A DNA stretch of 64,000 nucleotides, taken from positions 1 to 64,000 of the forward strand of contig JANAVG010000007.1 in the NCBI GenBank assembly GCA_024213275.1, written 5' to 3'. Shown here one piece after another: positions 52,131-61,035 of this stretch. The translations under genes and the position numbers were made by a program. Each line of letters opens with the position of its first letter. Position 1 is the stretch's first letter. The stretch comes from Rossellomorea sp. BNER (lineage in GTDB: Bacteria > Bacillota > Bacilli > Bacillales > Bacillaceae_B). The notes beneath the pieces were generated by a model. The model worked only from the letters and a program-made list of their open reading frames with translations, had not been told where the DNA came from and did not search any database.

Positions 52131-53240
52131 CTACTTTTTACTCGGCAAAGTGATCATGAATTTAGTTGCTTCTTCTTCTGATTGACAAGAGATTTCTCCC
52201 CCATGTTTATTGATCAGTTTTCTACATACATACAATCCGATGCCTGTACCAAGTTCTTTTGTTGTATAAAAAGGTTCAAAAATCGTCATCATATTATCTT
52301 GTTCGATTTTAGGGCCGTTATTAATCATGTGAATGACTATATTTCCATGCTCTATTTTTCCTTCAATTATTATTTCTCTATAATCTTCTTCCATATATAA
52401 CGCATCAATGGAGTTAATCATTATATTAAGAAACACTTGGCGAATTTCATCTTTATTCCCACTGATTAATATTGAAGGATCAACCCTAGTAACTACATTT
52501 ACTTCACTATCAACTAAGCTTGGATAAAGGAATTCCATCAGGTTTTCAAGCATTTGCGATAGTGAAAAGATTTCAATTCGGTTTTCAAATACTTCATTTT
52601 TTGATACGTGGAGGAATTGTGAAATCCGGAAGTTCATTTGTTCTAATTCATGACTGACTATATCAATATAATTAATGTCAGGATGTTCTTTATTCAATAG
52701 TTTAATAAATCCAACAATTGAAGTTAAAGGATTGCGGAATTCATGCACAAAGCTCGATGCCATCTGACCTAAAATTGACAAGCGGTCTTTATGCGTTTGA
52801 TCAATAAATAAGTTTTTTTCTTGGAGATGCTGTTCTTTAATATCCGTATAATAACGAACCGAGTAGTACGAAAATTGATCAAACAAACTATTAATTTGAA
52901 CAAAAACAGGTTGGAGTTCTTCTATTTGAATACCAGAAGAGCTAATCCAATTAATAATCTCAGTTCTTCCAAGGTTAACATTATATACAAACTCCCCAAT
53001 ATTTACATTCGCTTCGACTCTTTCTCTTGCCACCTTTAATGATAATTTCTTTATTTCTTCTTCACTAATAGGTGAAGAAAGTGTTTTTCTTACGAGTTCA
53101 AACATTCGGAGACCATTCATTATTACCTTTTCAGAATGGACATCATTGGGATGAATTAGTACTTTTTCTCTCCAGTTATCTAGAAACGTTGAGATATTAT
53201 TTTCAAGAAATTGAATTAAACGATCTGAAACCGGTGCCAT
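52131..53240 (-). CDS. Orphan cytoplasmic sensor histidine kinase
   Basis: A 369-residue kinase (MAPVSDRLIQFLENN...). Residues 1-135 form an all-helical RsbRD-N-like sensor domain; the phospho-accepting H166 is in SFVHEFRNPLTSIVG, the N box around NIMINSIDALY, and the G box TGIGLYVCRKLINKHGG. There is no transmembrane helix. I start at 53240 and not at a longer upstream frame that adds AT-rich, atypical sequence. No response regulator is adjacent; the H-box resembles sporulation-phosphorelay kinases, so Spo0F may be the partner. Confidence 0.85.
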   Translation of the reverse strand: MAPVSDRLIQFLENNISTFLDNWREKVLIHPNDVHSEKVIMNGLRMFELVRKTLSSPISEEEIKKLSLKVARERVEANVNIGEFVYNVNLGRTEIINWISSSGIQIEELQPVFVQINSLFDQFSYYSVRYYTDIKEQHLQEKNLFIDQTHKDRLSILGQMASSFVHEFRNPLTSIVGFIKLLNKEHPDINYIDIVSHELEQMNFRISQFLHVSKNEVFENRIEIFSLSQMLENLMEFLYPSLVDSEVNVVTRVDPSILISGNKDEIRQVFLNIMINSIDALYMEEDYREIIIEGKIEHGNIVIHMINNGPKIEQDNMMTIFEPFYTTKELGTGIGLYVCRKLINKHGGEISCQSEEEATKFMITLPSKK

Positions 53241-53486
53241 AATAATCACTCTTTCTACCTTCAGATGAAAATCTTTCTTAAAATATATTAGATACATAGA
53301 GGTCAGTATCCTGCAAAGTTTAGTATTTGTTAGAATTATGTAATAAAAAATCATTATATAACAAAATAGAGCTTTAAATTGGCTCATTATTTATTTGATA
53401 ATAATTTCTATTTTCTTTTAGGGAAAAGTAGTGTCTTAGCGAAACTTAAAATGAGGGTTCTAAAGATATGTTTGCGGGGAGTCTCC

Positions 53487-53675
53487 CTAACTCATTTGTG
53501 ATCCTTTTTTTCTTAATTTCACCTCATAAATAACCATTAGACATGAAAAAAATCCACATACAAAAATAATGATTGGTACTGGTCTGAATCCTGATTCAAA
53601 CATCTGGTAAACCCCAGTAATTGTGATAAGTATGGGAGTTATAAAGTTTAGTATGCCTTTTAATTTTCTATTCAA
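53487..53675 (-). CDS. Small two-helix membrane protein
   Basis: A 62-residue protein (TTG start with AAGGA 7 bases upstream). Two hydrophobic helices (ILNFITPILITITGVYQMF; VPIIIFVCGFFSCLMVIY) and a basic tail suggest a small inner-membrane protein. I do not recognise the family. Confidence 0.6.
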   Translation of the reverse strand: MNRKLKGILNFITPILITITGVYQMFESGFRPVPIIIFVCGFFSCLMVIYEVKLRKKGSQMS

Positions 53676-53819
53676 TTTTTCATCCTTCTTTCATTCAAAT
53701 AAATCTCCATAATAAAACTTATAGAAGTAAAACCTTAGTAGACCCACAATTTATTACCTTTGAAGGGCTATATTCCGTTTCATTATAATAAAAGGCGATT
53801 TCGTGGAAATTGTTGCAAT

Positions 53820-53905
53820 TTTTCAAAAAGAGTAATGGTTGATTGCAGCGAAAGGCTGCTCGCTTTCCCCAGGAGTCTCGCACCTTCCGCTCCAATCTAC
53901 TTCTT
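53820..53905. repeat. Fragment of the Bacillus interspersed repeat
   Basis: In reverse orientation the sequence contains GATTGGAGCGGAAGGTGCGA and GACTCCTGGGGAAAGCG, the core of a known interspersed Bacillus repeat. It shares GGTGCGAGACTCCTG with 17322-17336. The rest of the gap 53676-54261 contains this and the element at 54130-54257; no gene is seen. Confidence 0.6.
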
Positions 53906-54129
53906 CACAAATCTATTTATAAAAAAACAATCTTTTAGAAAAAAGCCAAAAAAAATTAAGTTCTTAATAGTTCGTAAGCTTAATAAATTTATAATATAAT
54001 TGAGCCACAAAACCCTTATGAGCATTATTTTAAGACTCCATAACACTTTCTCCTTATTATACAATTAGTGGAAGTTGTTTAAAACCTAAATATGGTAAAA
54101 AATTATATTGAGTTTCTTTTTTTGCCAAT

Positions 54130-54257
54130 AAAAAAGGGCTGCCCCAAAACCAAGGTGGCGGGAACCACAACTTCCATTTATAGAAGAAACTTTCATAACA
54201 TCTTCTATTTATGAACAATCATTGTGATTCCTGATCCCTTTTAGGACAGACCCTTTT
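54130..54257. repeat. MITE-like inverted-repeat element after sirB
   Basis: Outer ends AAAAAGGGCTG and CAGACCCTTTTT with imperfectly pairing inner arms (GGGAACCACAACTTCC ... GATTCCTGATCCC) form a roughly 128-base element. The AACTTCCATTTATAG segment matches the complement of the inner arm of 45186-45309 (AACTTCCATATATAG). It ends 4 bases from the sirB stop and may act as its terminator. Confidence 0.6.
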
Positions 54258-54261
54258 TCTG

Positions 54262-55041
54262 TTAATTTCTTAGATAGTTTCCTTCTCCCAATTTAAAGGT
54301 AAATAGACCATTGCGATTATTTATCGTCTCTCTTATTCTATCTATAAACGCTTCTTCCACCAATGGGTCATAACTTAAATATCTCCCTAAATGAATGTTA
54401 GGGTGTGTAGATTGATTAATATTTTTGGCAATTTCTTTCATTAATAAACCAGTAAAGAGCAGATAAGGAATAAAGATAATTTTTTTGTCATACATAGTTG
54501 AAACCTTTCGCAACATATCTTGAAAGCTAGGGTTAGTTGCTGTTAAGAAGCACTTCCATACTTCCTGAACATCACTCTTTTTCTGAACCATGTTTGCAAT
54601 ATTCCCTAAATCTTCTTTTACATCATTATCTGAGCTGCCTCTCCCAATCAAAATCGCTACGGTGGAGGAATCAATGGTCGTTGTCTCCTGGATACGTTCA
54701 ATGACAGTATCAGCCATTTTTTCATGAACACCAATTGGGTTCCCGTATGTTACGAGTACATTAGGATACTTTGTTATGCATTTTCTGATTTCTTTAGGTA
54801 TATCATTTTTTGCATGAAGAGCATTTAATAGAAGTAATGGAACGACTGCGACCTGTGTTGCTCCTTGTTCAATACACGAAGTAAAACCAGCTTCTATCGA
54901 TGGTGATGCAATCTCTAAAAAACAAATCTCCTGAATATCGGCCTCAATTCGTACCTGGCACCTTTTAATAAACGAAATCGCCTCTTTACAAGCTTCTGTC
55001 AAACGACTACCATGACAAATGTAAAGCACTGCTTGCCGCAT
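54262..55041 (-). CDS. sirB: Sirohydrochlorin ferrochelatase (SirB/YlnE)
   Basis: A 259-residue CbiX/SirB-type chelatase inserting iron into sirohydrochlorin to make siroheme for sulfite/nitrite reductase. The N-terminal metal-binding His lies in VLYICHGSRLTEA and a second site in FIPYLLFTGLLM; the length matches B. subtilis YlnE. The start codon is adjacent to the upstream stop (TAAATG). The YlnF-type precorrin-2 dehydrogenase gene that normally follows is absent. Confidence 0.9.
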   Translation of the reverse strand: MRQAVLYICHGSRLTEACKEAISFIKRCQVRIEADIQEICFLEIASPSIEAGFTSCIEQGATQVAVVPLLLLNALHAKNDIPKEIRKCITKYPNVLVTYGNPIGVHEKMADTVIERIQETTTIDSSTVAILIGRGSSDNDVKEDLGNIANMVQKKSDVQEVWKCFLTATNPSFQDMLRKVSTMYDKKIIFIPYLLFTGLLMKEIAKNINQSTHPNIHLGRYLSYDPLVEEAFIDRIRETINNRNGLFTFKLGEGNYLRN

Positions 55042-55824
55042 TTATAAAGCCTCACTAATGATCGTGTTATTTTCAATAGTCTTTTCAAACCATTTAATTT
55101 TTTCTCGATAGTGGACAACTTCCCCTATAATAATCATACTTGGATTTTTAATCTTTTCTTCATTCACCACGTCTACAATGGTAGACAGTGTTCCCGTAAC
55201 CGTTTTTTGCCCTTCTGTTGTTCCCCAATGAACAAGGGCAACGGGGGTTTGCTTGCTTTTACCGTATTTCAATAGTTGTTCCCTAATATAAGGAAGATTA
55301 CTAACACCCATATAGATGGCAAGAGTATCAATACCTTTGGCTAGGCTTTCCCATTTCTCATCTTCCTGTTTGTTATTTTTATGATGACCAGTTACAAAAG
55401 CAACACTAGAGCTAGCCTCTCTATGAGTGACGGGAATCCCGGCATATGTAGCAGCTGCGATACCTGAAGTAATACCAGGAACAATTTCAAAAGGAATGTT
55501 TTGTTTTGCAAGTGCTTCCGCTTCTTCTCCTCCTCTTCCAAAAACGAAAGGGTCTCCTCCCTTAAGTCTTGTGACCACCTTTCCACTTTTTGCATAACGA
55601 ATTAAAAAATGGTGGATCGTTTCTTGTTTCATCGTATGATAATTTGGCAATTTCCCACAGTAAATGAGATCTGCCCCTTTTTTTGCATAGGAGAGTAATT
55701 CCTTGTTAACGAGTCGGTCATATAATATCATGTCTGCTAGCTGGATAGATTTAATCGCTTTTAATGTTATAAGTTCTGGATCCCCTGGTCCTGCACCAAC
55801 TAAGTAAACTTTTCCCATTCCCAT
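55042..55824 (-). CDS. cobA: Uroporphyrinogen-III C-methyltransferase (SUMT, YlnD)
   Basis: A 260-residue SUMT making precorrin-2 from uroporphyrinogen III. Conserved SAM/substrate blocks are YLVGAGPGDPELITLKA, RLKGGDPFVFGRGGEEAE and PGITSGIAAATYAGIPVTHR. GGGAG precedes two possible ATGs (55824 and 55818). Its ATG directly follows the stop of a decayed DUF3906 gene. Precorrin-2 would then be oxidised by a dehydrogenase not encoded here. Confidence 0.92.
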   Translation of the reverse strand: MGMGKVYLVGAGPGDPELITLKAIKSIQLADMILYDRLVNKELLSYAKKGADLIYCGKLPNYHTMKQETIHHFLIRYAKSGKVVTRLKGGDPFVFGRGGEEAEALAKQNIPFEIVPGITSGIAAATYAGIPVTHREASSSVAFVTGHHKNNKQEDEKWESLAKGIDTLAIYMGVSNLPYIREQLLKYGKSKQTPVALVHWGTTEGQKTVTGTLSTIVDVVNEEKIKNPSMIIIGEVVHYREKIKWFEKTIENNTIISEAL

Positions 55825-56060
55825 TCAGCTCCCTGTTGATTCCGTTATTGTGTTTTGTTCATGTAGGATAAATCCTGCTCCTCTCCCACGTCTTCTTAGT
55901 TTTTTTCATAGAGTGATATAAAGCTAACTTCTGGTTTCTTCAAAAAATCCTTTTCTAATTCAATTTCAACAAGTCGAAACGCAAATTCATTGTTTTCTGC
56001 TGCTGCGACTACAGTGGAAAACTATAGTTGCAGCAACTTCAATTCGGAATTAATCTTTTA
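55825..56060 (-). pseudogene. Decayed DUF3906-family gene
   Basis: Minus-strand translation gives RIEVAATIV, then after a frame change TVVAAAENNEFAFRLVEIEL...SLYEK, then after a one-base shift in an A7 run KLRRRGRGAGFILHEQN...STGS and a TGA that abuts the cobA ATG. This is the pattern of the small DUF3906 proteins encoded in Bacillus sulfur-assimilation operons. At least two frameshifts and no clear start make it a pseudogene. Confidence 0.68.
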
Positions 56061-56122
56061 TACTTCTGTTTTATTAAGTTTTTCATTTATTGACTATGTT
56101 TTTTGTATAAACCATTTGACTG

Positions 56123-56725
56123 CTAAATAAGATGTTTAGCATTTAATGCATCTATTAATTGATCAACACACTGTTCAATGGAGAACTTCTCAGTATCTAA
56201 TACAATTTCTGGTTCTAAAGGTTCTTCATATGGTGCACTAATTCCAGTAAATTGAGTTATCTCTTTATTTCTAGCTTTCTTGTATAATCCCTTTGGATCC
56301 CTTTTTTCACATTCTTCGATAGAGCACTTTACATAGATTTCTAGAAACTCATCCTTTTCTACGATTTTCCTTACAGAATCGCGATCTTCACGATAGGGTG
56401 AAATGAAAGCGGTCAATACAATTTGCCCACTATCAATGAATAGTTTGGAAACTTCACCTATTCTACGAATATTTTCCTTTCGATCTTGTTCATTGAACCC
56501 TAAATCATGGTTTAAACCGTGGCGAATATTATCTCCATCTAGAACATAAACCTGCTTTCCCTTTTCAAAAAGGGTATGGGCAAGAGCATTAGCAACGGAT
56601 GATTTTCCTGAAGCAGATAAACCGGTAAACCATAAAACAAAGCTTTGATGCTTATTCTTTTCGTGTCTTTCAATTTTAGCTATGGATGAATTATGCCAGA
56701 CAATATTCTCAACTTTTCCACTCAA
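56123..56725 (-). CDS. cysC: Adenylylsulfate kinase
   Basis: A 200-residue APS kinase forming PAPS. The P-loop is GLSASGKSS (35-43), and the substrate region [26 protein letters not shown] is intact; the [13 protein letters not shown] lid follows. It starts at a TTG with GAGGAGAGG 5 bases upstream, 13 bases after sat. Confidence 0.95.
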   Translation of the reverse strand: MSGKVENIVWHNSSIAKIERHEKNKHQSFVLWFTGLSASGKSSVANALAHTLFEKGKQVYVLDGDNIRHGLNHDLGFNEQDRKENIRRIGEVSKLFIDSGQIVLTAFISPYREDRDSVRKIVEKDEFLEIYVKCSIEECEKRDPKGLYKKARNKEITQFTGISAPYEEPLEPEIVLDTEKFSIEQCVDQLIDALNAKHLI

Positions 56726-56737
56726 TATTACCTCTCC

Positions 56738-57883
56738 TCACGTAGTTCGTACTTCTTGCTTTTTTAAGCCGTTAATTAAAACTTCAATCACCTCTGGTCG
56801 ACTAAATGTACTTGGTGGAACTTGCCCATTTCTTAGCATTTCTCTAACCTTTGTTCCTGAGAGGATGACATGATGGGTGCTGTCATGTGGACACGTTTTG
56901 GTTGTGGCCATGGATTCGCACCTTTCACAATAGAAACTATGTTCAAAGCGGAGAGGAGTAATCCCTATTTCCTTTTCTGTAAATTTATCAAATAACTTTT
57001 GTGCGTCATAAGTACCGTAATAAGCTCCAACACCAGCATGATCACGGCCAACGATAAAATGAGTGCATCCATAATTTTTACGTACCAAGGCATGAAAAAT
57101 AGCTTCTCTTGGTCCGGCATATCTCATCGCCGCTGGGAAGACTCCAAGCAACACCCTATCCTTAGGGTAATAGTTTTTTAATAAAACCTTGTAGCTTTCC
57201 ATCCGTATCTCTGCCGGTATATCATCTGATTTGGTTTCACCGACTAAAGGATTTAAAAATAACCCATCAACGATTTCTAACCCGGATTTTTGGATATATT
57301 CATGTGCACGATGAACAGGATTTCTTGTTTGAAAACCTACAATTGTTTTCCACCCTTTTTCTTTAAAAATAGCTCGAGTCTCACTTGGGTTATAGAAATT
57401 ATCACCAAAAGGCTTCTTTGGACGTTTTAATAAGGTTATTTTTCCCCCAACATACACATCTTCACGGTCAAATAATTTTCGAACTCCTGGGTGTTTGATT
57501 TCATTTGTCCCATATACAAGCAACGCTTCTTTTTCCTTATCAGGTTTATAAATTTCTTCTATATCGATTACCCCATAGGTTTCCTGTTGGTAAACAAGAC
57601 GGCTTTTTTCACCAATGTTTAGCTGTTTGGAATGTTCTTCACTTATTGGTAATGTGATGGGAATACTCCAGACCGTTCCATCCTTTAATCTCATACTTTC
57701 TACTACTCCGTTGTAATCAGCTTGTGATAAAAAACCTTTAAGCGGACTATAGGCACCTATAGCCAATAACTCAAGATCGCTAAGCGCTATTGAATCTAAA
57801 ATAATTTCACTCTTTAATTCCTTATACGATAAATCGGGTTGAAAAGCTTGAACCAATACTCCTCCATGTGGTAATAAACTCAT
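56738..57883 (-). CDS. sat: Sulfate adenylyltransferase
   Basis: A 381-residue ATP sulfurylase, the first activation step of sulfate assimilation. Nucleotide and sulfate sites are [32 protein letters not shown] followed by [10 protein letters not shown], and the C-terminal cysteine cluster [18 protein letters not shown] prefer the second ATG ([10 protein letters not shown]...), 7 bases after GGAGG. Confidence 0.96.
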   Translation of the reverse strand: MSLLPHGGVLVQAFQPDLSYKELKSEIILDSIALSDLELLAIGAYSPLKGFLSQADYNGVVESMRLKDGTVWSIPITLPISEEHSKQLNIGEKSRLVYQQETYGVIDIEEIYKPDKEKEALLVYGTNEIKHPGVRKLFDREDVYVGGKITLLKRPKKPFGDNFYNPSETRAIFKEKGWKTIVGFQTRNPVHRAHEYIQKSGLEIVDGLFLNPLVGETKSDDIPAEIRMESYKVLLKNYYPKDRVLLGVFPAAMRYAGPREAIFHALVRKNYGCTHFIVGRDHAGVGAYYGTYDAQKLFDKFTEKEIGITPLRFEHSFYCERCESMATTKTCPHDSTHHVILSGTKVREMLRNGQVPPSTFSRPEVIEVLINGLKKQEVRTT

Positions 57884-57924
57884 CATTATTCCTCCTTAAG
57901 CTATTTATTTAGTCGGATTTATAG

Positions 57925-58989
57925 TTAGATTCCTCCCCCGTCCTCATGAACGGAGCGTCTTTCTTCATGTATAGATTTCATTAAACTGATCCCAGCAATA
58001 GTAGAAACAATAACACTTAAGGGAACGATTATAGAGTATACATCGCTGTCTATGATTAATTTGACTAAAAAATATGAAATACTCAAAGAAATCAAAGGCG
58101 ATACAATCCATATCTTTACTATTTTTTTCACGATTTGTTTTTGTAAAATCTCTCTTCCATTTTTCGCCATTCCGATTCCGATAATGGATGATGACGTAAC
58201 TTGGGTAAGAGGGATTGGTAATCCATATAGAGAACTAACTAGTACTAAAGTCGCTCCAGTTGTAGAAATTAGGATACCTTCCATTTTGGTGAATTGAGTT
58301 ATTTTCTTACCATTGGTTTCTAACACTTGTTTCCCAAGTAAAACCGTCCCGAGAGCAACAAACACTCCCCCAACCCAAATGCCTTTGGAAACAGATAATA
58401 AACCGGCACCAACAAGTGGTCCTATAGCATTCGCAACATTGTTCATTCCTGCTGAAAATGCTTCAAAAAATCCAGCAATAATCAATATATAAGCGATCCA
58501 TTTATACTCAAAGCAATAGCCCTTTTTCTGTAATGCATATAACCCTTTTCCTAGAAGCCATGTAAACAGTAACGCTGTTACAGGAACCAAAACCCAAAAC
58601 ATCATAATGATCATTAGAGAGTCCACATATAAAATTTGATAGGCAACACCGACTCCAACTACTGCTCCTACTGTAACTTCACTCGTAGATAACGGAATGC
58701 CGATGATATTTGCTAGAAATAATGAGCTTGTAGCAGAAACAAGAATAATCAATACAATGTTAATGGACATAATATGCTGAGGGACGATTCCTGAACTAAT
58801 GGTTTTTACAACTTCACCTCCTCCAGTAACAGCCCCTCCAAGAATTCCCATTGCACAAATCACCAATGCATACCTTGCATTCGAAATGGCCCCTGCTCCA
58901 TACGCAACGCCCATTGATGCAGCCGCTCCACTAGCACCAATATTCATTGCAAAAAATAAACTTATTACAATCGCAACAATCTCAAGCAA
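57925..58989 (-). CDS. cysP: Sulfate permease CysP (PiT family)
   Basis: A 354-residue inorganic-anion permease with about 10 helices and two copies of the PiT motif: GGAVTGGGEVVKTIS-type N-terminal repeat and GMNNVANAIGPLVGAG in the C half. In B. subtilis the same family member between cysH and sat transports sulfate. The TTG start at 58989 has only a weak ribosome site; coupling to cysH (16-base gap) may help. Confidence 0.92.
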   Translation of the reverse strand: MLEIVAIVISLFFAMNIGASGAAASMGVAYGAGAISNARYALVICAMGILGGAVTGGGEVVKTISSGIVPQHIMSINIVLIILVSATSSLFLANIIGIPLSTSEVTVGAVVGVGVAYQILYVDSLMIIMMFWVLVPVTALLFTWLLGKGLYALQKKGYCFEYKWIAYILIIAGFFEAFSAGMNNVANAIGPLVGAGLLSVSKGIWVGGVFVALGTVLLGKQVLETNGKKITQFTKMEGILISTTGATLVLVSSLYGLPIPLTQVTSSSIIGIGMAKNGREILQKQIVKKIVKIWIVSPLISLSISYFLVKLIIDSDVYSIIVPLSVIVSTIAGISLMKSIHEERRSVHEDGGGI

Positions 58990-59004
58990 AATCTTTCACT
59001 ACCC

Positions 59005-59703
59005 TTAATGAAGACCACATTCAGTTTTCCCTTTTCCTTTCCATCTACCGGAGCGTAAATCATTCACGTCGAATACAGGTGAAGTACAATGAAAGCAGCC
59101 TATACTAGGATATCCCTGATCATGAAGTGGATTGTAAGGGAGATCATGATTGTACGTATATCTCCAAATTTCCTTCCAAGTCCAATGGATGAGAGGACAA
59201 ATTTTAATCGACTGAAACTTTTCATCTTTATTAAGAAATTCGACATTTTTCCTCGTTTCTGATTGTTCTCTCCGTAGTCCTGAAATCCAAGCCTTCCCTT
59301 CTCTTAACGTCTCTTTTAAAGGATTAAGCTTACGTATTTGGCAACACAGATTTGGGTTGGTCTCCCACAATTTATCTCCGTATGATTCTGCTTGTTCAGT
59401 TAATGTTAATTCCGGTTTTTTGAGGACAATATTTAGATCTGGATATTTAGCTTTTACGCGATTAATTGTTTCATATGTTTCTTTATAGTGAACCCCTGTA
59501 TCAAGAAAAACGATGGTTGCCTTCGGTTGAACCTTTGAAATGAGGTCAATTAACACTATTCCTTCAATTCCAAAACTACAGGCATATATGACTTCATCCT
59601 GAAAATGTTGATAGGTCCACTTCAAAACATTTAAGGCACCTTTATAGGTTTGGTCAATCTCAAATTCCAAAGACGGATTGTTCCAAGTGTCGTACGTTAA
59701 CAT
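59005..59703 (-). CDS. cysH: Phosphoadenylyl/adenylyl-sulfate reductase
   Basis: A 232-residue APS/PAPS reductase. The iron-sulfur cysteines ([12 protein letters not shown] and IGCFHCT) and the catalytic ECGLH tail are all present, marking the 4Fe-4S form typical of Bacillus. I start at 59703, 6 bases after AAGGTGA; the upstream ATG at 59709 touches that site. First gene after the yezD terminator, heading cysH-cysP-sat-cysC. Confidence 0.94.
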   Translation of the reverse strand: MLTYDTWNNPSLEFEIDQTYKGALNVLKWTYQHFQDEVIYACSFGIEGIVLIDLISKVQPKATIVFLDTGVHYKETYETINRVKAKYPDLNIVLKKPELTLTEQAESYGDKLWETNPNLCCQIRKLNPLKETLREGKAWISGLRREQSETRKNVEFLNKDEKFQSIKICPLIHWTWKEIWRYTYNHDLPYNPLHDQGYPSIGCFHCTSPVFDVNDLRSGRWKGKGKTECGLH

Positions 59704-59735
59704 TATCATCACCTTCTTCATTAAGTTCTTAATCA

Positions 59736-59790
59736 AACAAAAAGAGGCGTTAACAATTAAGGATAAATCCCTATCTTGTTAAACGCCTCT
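59736..59790 (-). terminator. Terminator between yezD and cysH
   Basis: AGAGGCGTTAACA (59743-59755) pairs with TGTTAAACGCCTCT (59777-59790); on the minus strand TTTTTG follows. It lies after yezD and before cysH, so the riboswitch transcript is partly or wholly stopped before cysH. Confidence 0.8.
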
Positions 59791-59817
59791 AGTTTTTCTA
59801 GTCAGCATTTAATTGAC

Positions 59818-59973
59818 CTATTTAATTCGAACTTTTTCATTTTTCTCTAACTGAATAACTTTTCCATCTTGCACAACTAACGTAACTGAACCAAATCTCA
59901 TTGTTTGTAGCATTCTTTTTAGCTTTTCAAATACTTCATCAAATTCTGCTTCATTCATTTCTTTATCTTTCAC
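59818..59973 (-). CDS. yezD: YezD-family small protein (DUF2292)
   Basis: A 51-residue protein whose core RFGSVTLVVQDGKVIQLEKNEK matches the YezD/DUF2292 family. I choose the GTG at 59973 with GGGGG 6 bases upstream; the longer frame runs into the riboswitch terminator. It is the first gene under the SAM-I riboswitch. Function unknown, but the family is tied to sulfur metabolism by its regulation. Confidence 0.82.
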   Translation of the reverse strand: MKDKEMNEAEFDEVFEKLKRMLQTMRFGSVTLVVQDGKVIQLEKNEKVRIK

Positions 59974-60025
59974 ATGATTCCCCCAATTAACTCTTATCCG
60001 ATCCATGTAGCTCATTTTGTAAAAT

Positions 60026-60170
60026 AAAAAAGTCCTTCCATTTCGGAAAGACTTTAGGTAGCCATACCTTATCTTCCAAAATGAGATAACATTTTGCTGG
60101 AATTAGCACCTTACATATTGCAGGTTGCCGGGTTTCATAGGGCCAGGTCCCTCCACCTCTCTGGATAAGA
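60026..60170 (-). ncRNA. SAM-I (S-box) riboswitch
   Basis: The minus strand reads CTTATCCAGAGAGGTGGAGG (from 60169), then ...GACCTGGCCCTATGAAACCC, the GCAACCT element, and GGTGCTAATTCCAGCA, with GATAAGGTA closing P1. A terminator, AAGTCTTTCC...GGAAGGACTTTTTT (to 60026), follows. This is the canonical SAM-I aptamer plus terminator. High SAM should switch off yezD (and any cysH read-through). Confidence 0.95.
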
Positions 60171-60192
60171 GTTGTTAAATTTAATATTCTAA

Positions 60193-60220
60193 ATAATATC
60201 ATAAATCTTCATGAAGTCAA
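60193..60220 (-). promoter_or_regulatory. Promoter of the SAM riboswitch transcript
   Basis: On the minus strand TTGACT (60220-60215) and TATTAT (60198-60193) are 16 bases apart, about 25 bases before the aptamer. The AT-rich stretch 60221-60459 has no supported gene; its open frames lack ribosome sites. Confidence 0.75.
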
Positions 60221-60459
60221 CCCGAGTTTTTCCATCGGAATTATTACTTTTGACTTATTTTTTATTTGGAATGTACTATTTTAAATGGATTTTAATGGTT
60301 ATAAATAAAATTTATTCTTGTAGATTTTTTTTGACTTTCGGTGTATTTTTTAGTCAATTGGATATGAATATAGACGATTCTATATTTCATATCAGTCTTA
60401 CTTGTTATATTACTCTGAAAACAATAAGGAAATATTAAAAGAAAAGTTATAATGTTTTC

Positions 60460-60489
60460 TTGACTTTTCAAATACTTCTCACATATAAT
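60460..60489 (+). promoter_or_regulatory. Promoter of the tandem T-box/thrS transcript
   Basis: TTGACT (60460) and TATAAT (60484) are 18 bases apart. Confidence 0.78.
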
Positions 60490-60517
60490 GTTAAAAAATC
60501 TTATGAATACGAAAAAC

Positions 60518-60757
60518 ACGAGCTATGACAAGGACATGAGCTCTTCTCTTCCTTCTTTCTAGAGAACAGGGCCTCTGGCTGAAAGCCCTGTAGAATTGAG
60601 TCGAGTTTACCACCTTCGAGCTATGATGGAGAATGATTATTTTCTGAAACCATCATCGGGAAATCCGTTATCTTTCTTGAGCGTAATGTACTGTTACGAA
60701 ATTAGGGTGGCACCACGACCACACTCGTCCCTATTACAGGGAAGAGTGTGGTTTTTT
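60518..60757 (+). ncRNA. T-box riboswitch 1 of thrS
   Basis: The antiterminator AGGGTGGCACCACG (60704-60717) and terminator ACCACACTCGTCCCT...AGGGAAGAGTGTGGTTTTTT are clear. Stem I has AGAGAACAGGG and GGCTGAAAGCCCTG; the specifier region GAGTTTACCACCTTCGAG contains ACC (60609-60611), a threonine codon. Confidence 0.92.
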
Positions 60758-60769
60758 AATTTTATAGCA

Positions 60770-61009
60770 AGCAATGACAAGGACATGAATTCTGCTTCAA
60801 TTTCTTTTTCAGAGAACAGGGTCTTCGGCTGCAAGCCCTGTAGAAATGAGTGGAATTTACCACCTTTGAGCTATGGTGGAGAATGAATTCTTCTGAAACC
60901 ATCATCGGGAAATCCGTTATCATCTTGAGCGTAATGGTTATACATTGCGAAATTAGGGTGGCACCACGACCACACTCGTCCCTATAGAGGGAAGAGTGTG
61001 GTTTTTTTT
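60770..61009 (+). ncRNA. T-box riboswitch 2 of thrS
   Basis: A second complete T-box, highly similar to the first (GACAAGGACATGA start, AGAGAACAGGGTCTTCGGCT, antiterminator AGGGTGGCACCACG, same terminator stem), with specifier ACC at 60859-60861, exactly 250 bases after the first. It arose by tandem duplication. Both must read uncharged tRNA-Thr for full expression. Confidence 0.92.
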
Positions 61010-61035
61010 ATACTTTTTTATAGGAGGAAGAACTA

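Noticed and set aside
60211..60519. Open frames on both strands in the AT-rich region between the SAM riboswitch and the thrS promoter
   Set aside because: They overlap promoters, are low-complexity Phe/Ile-rich translations and lack ribosome sites.
60518..61009. Long direct repeats that could be read as a mobile-element duplication or CRISPR-like array
   Set aside because: Each unit has complete T-box landmarks, a terminator and a threonine specifier; there are only two units and no spacers of uniform size.
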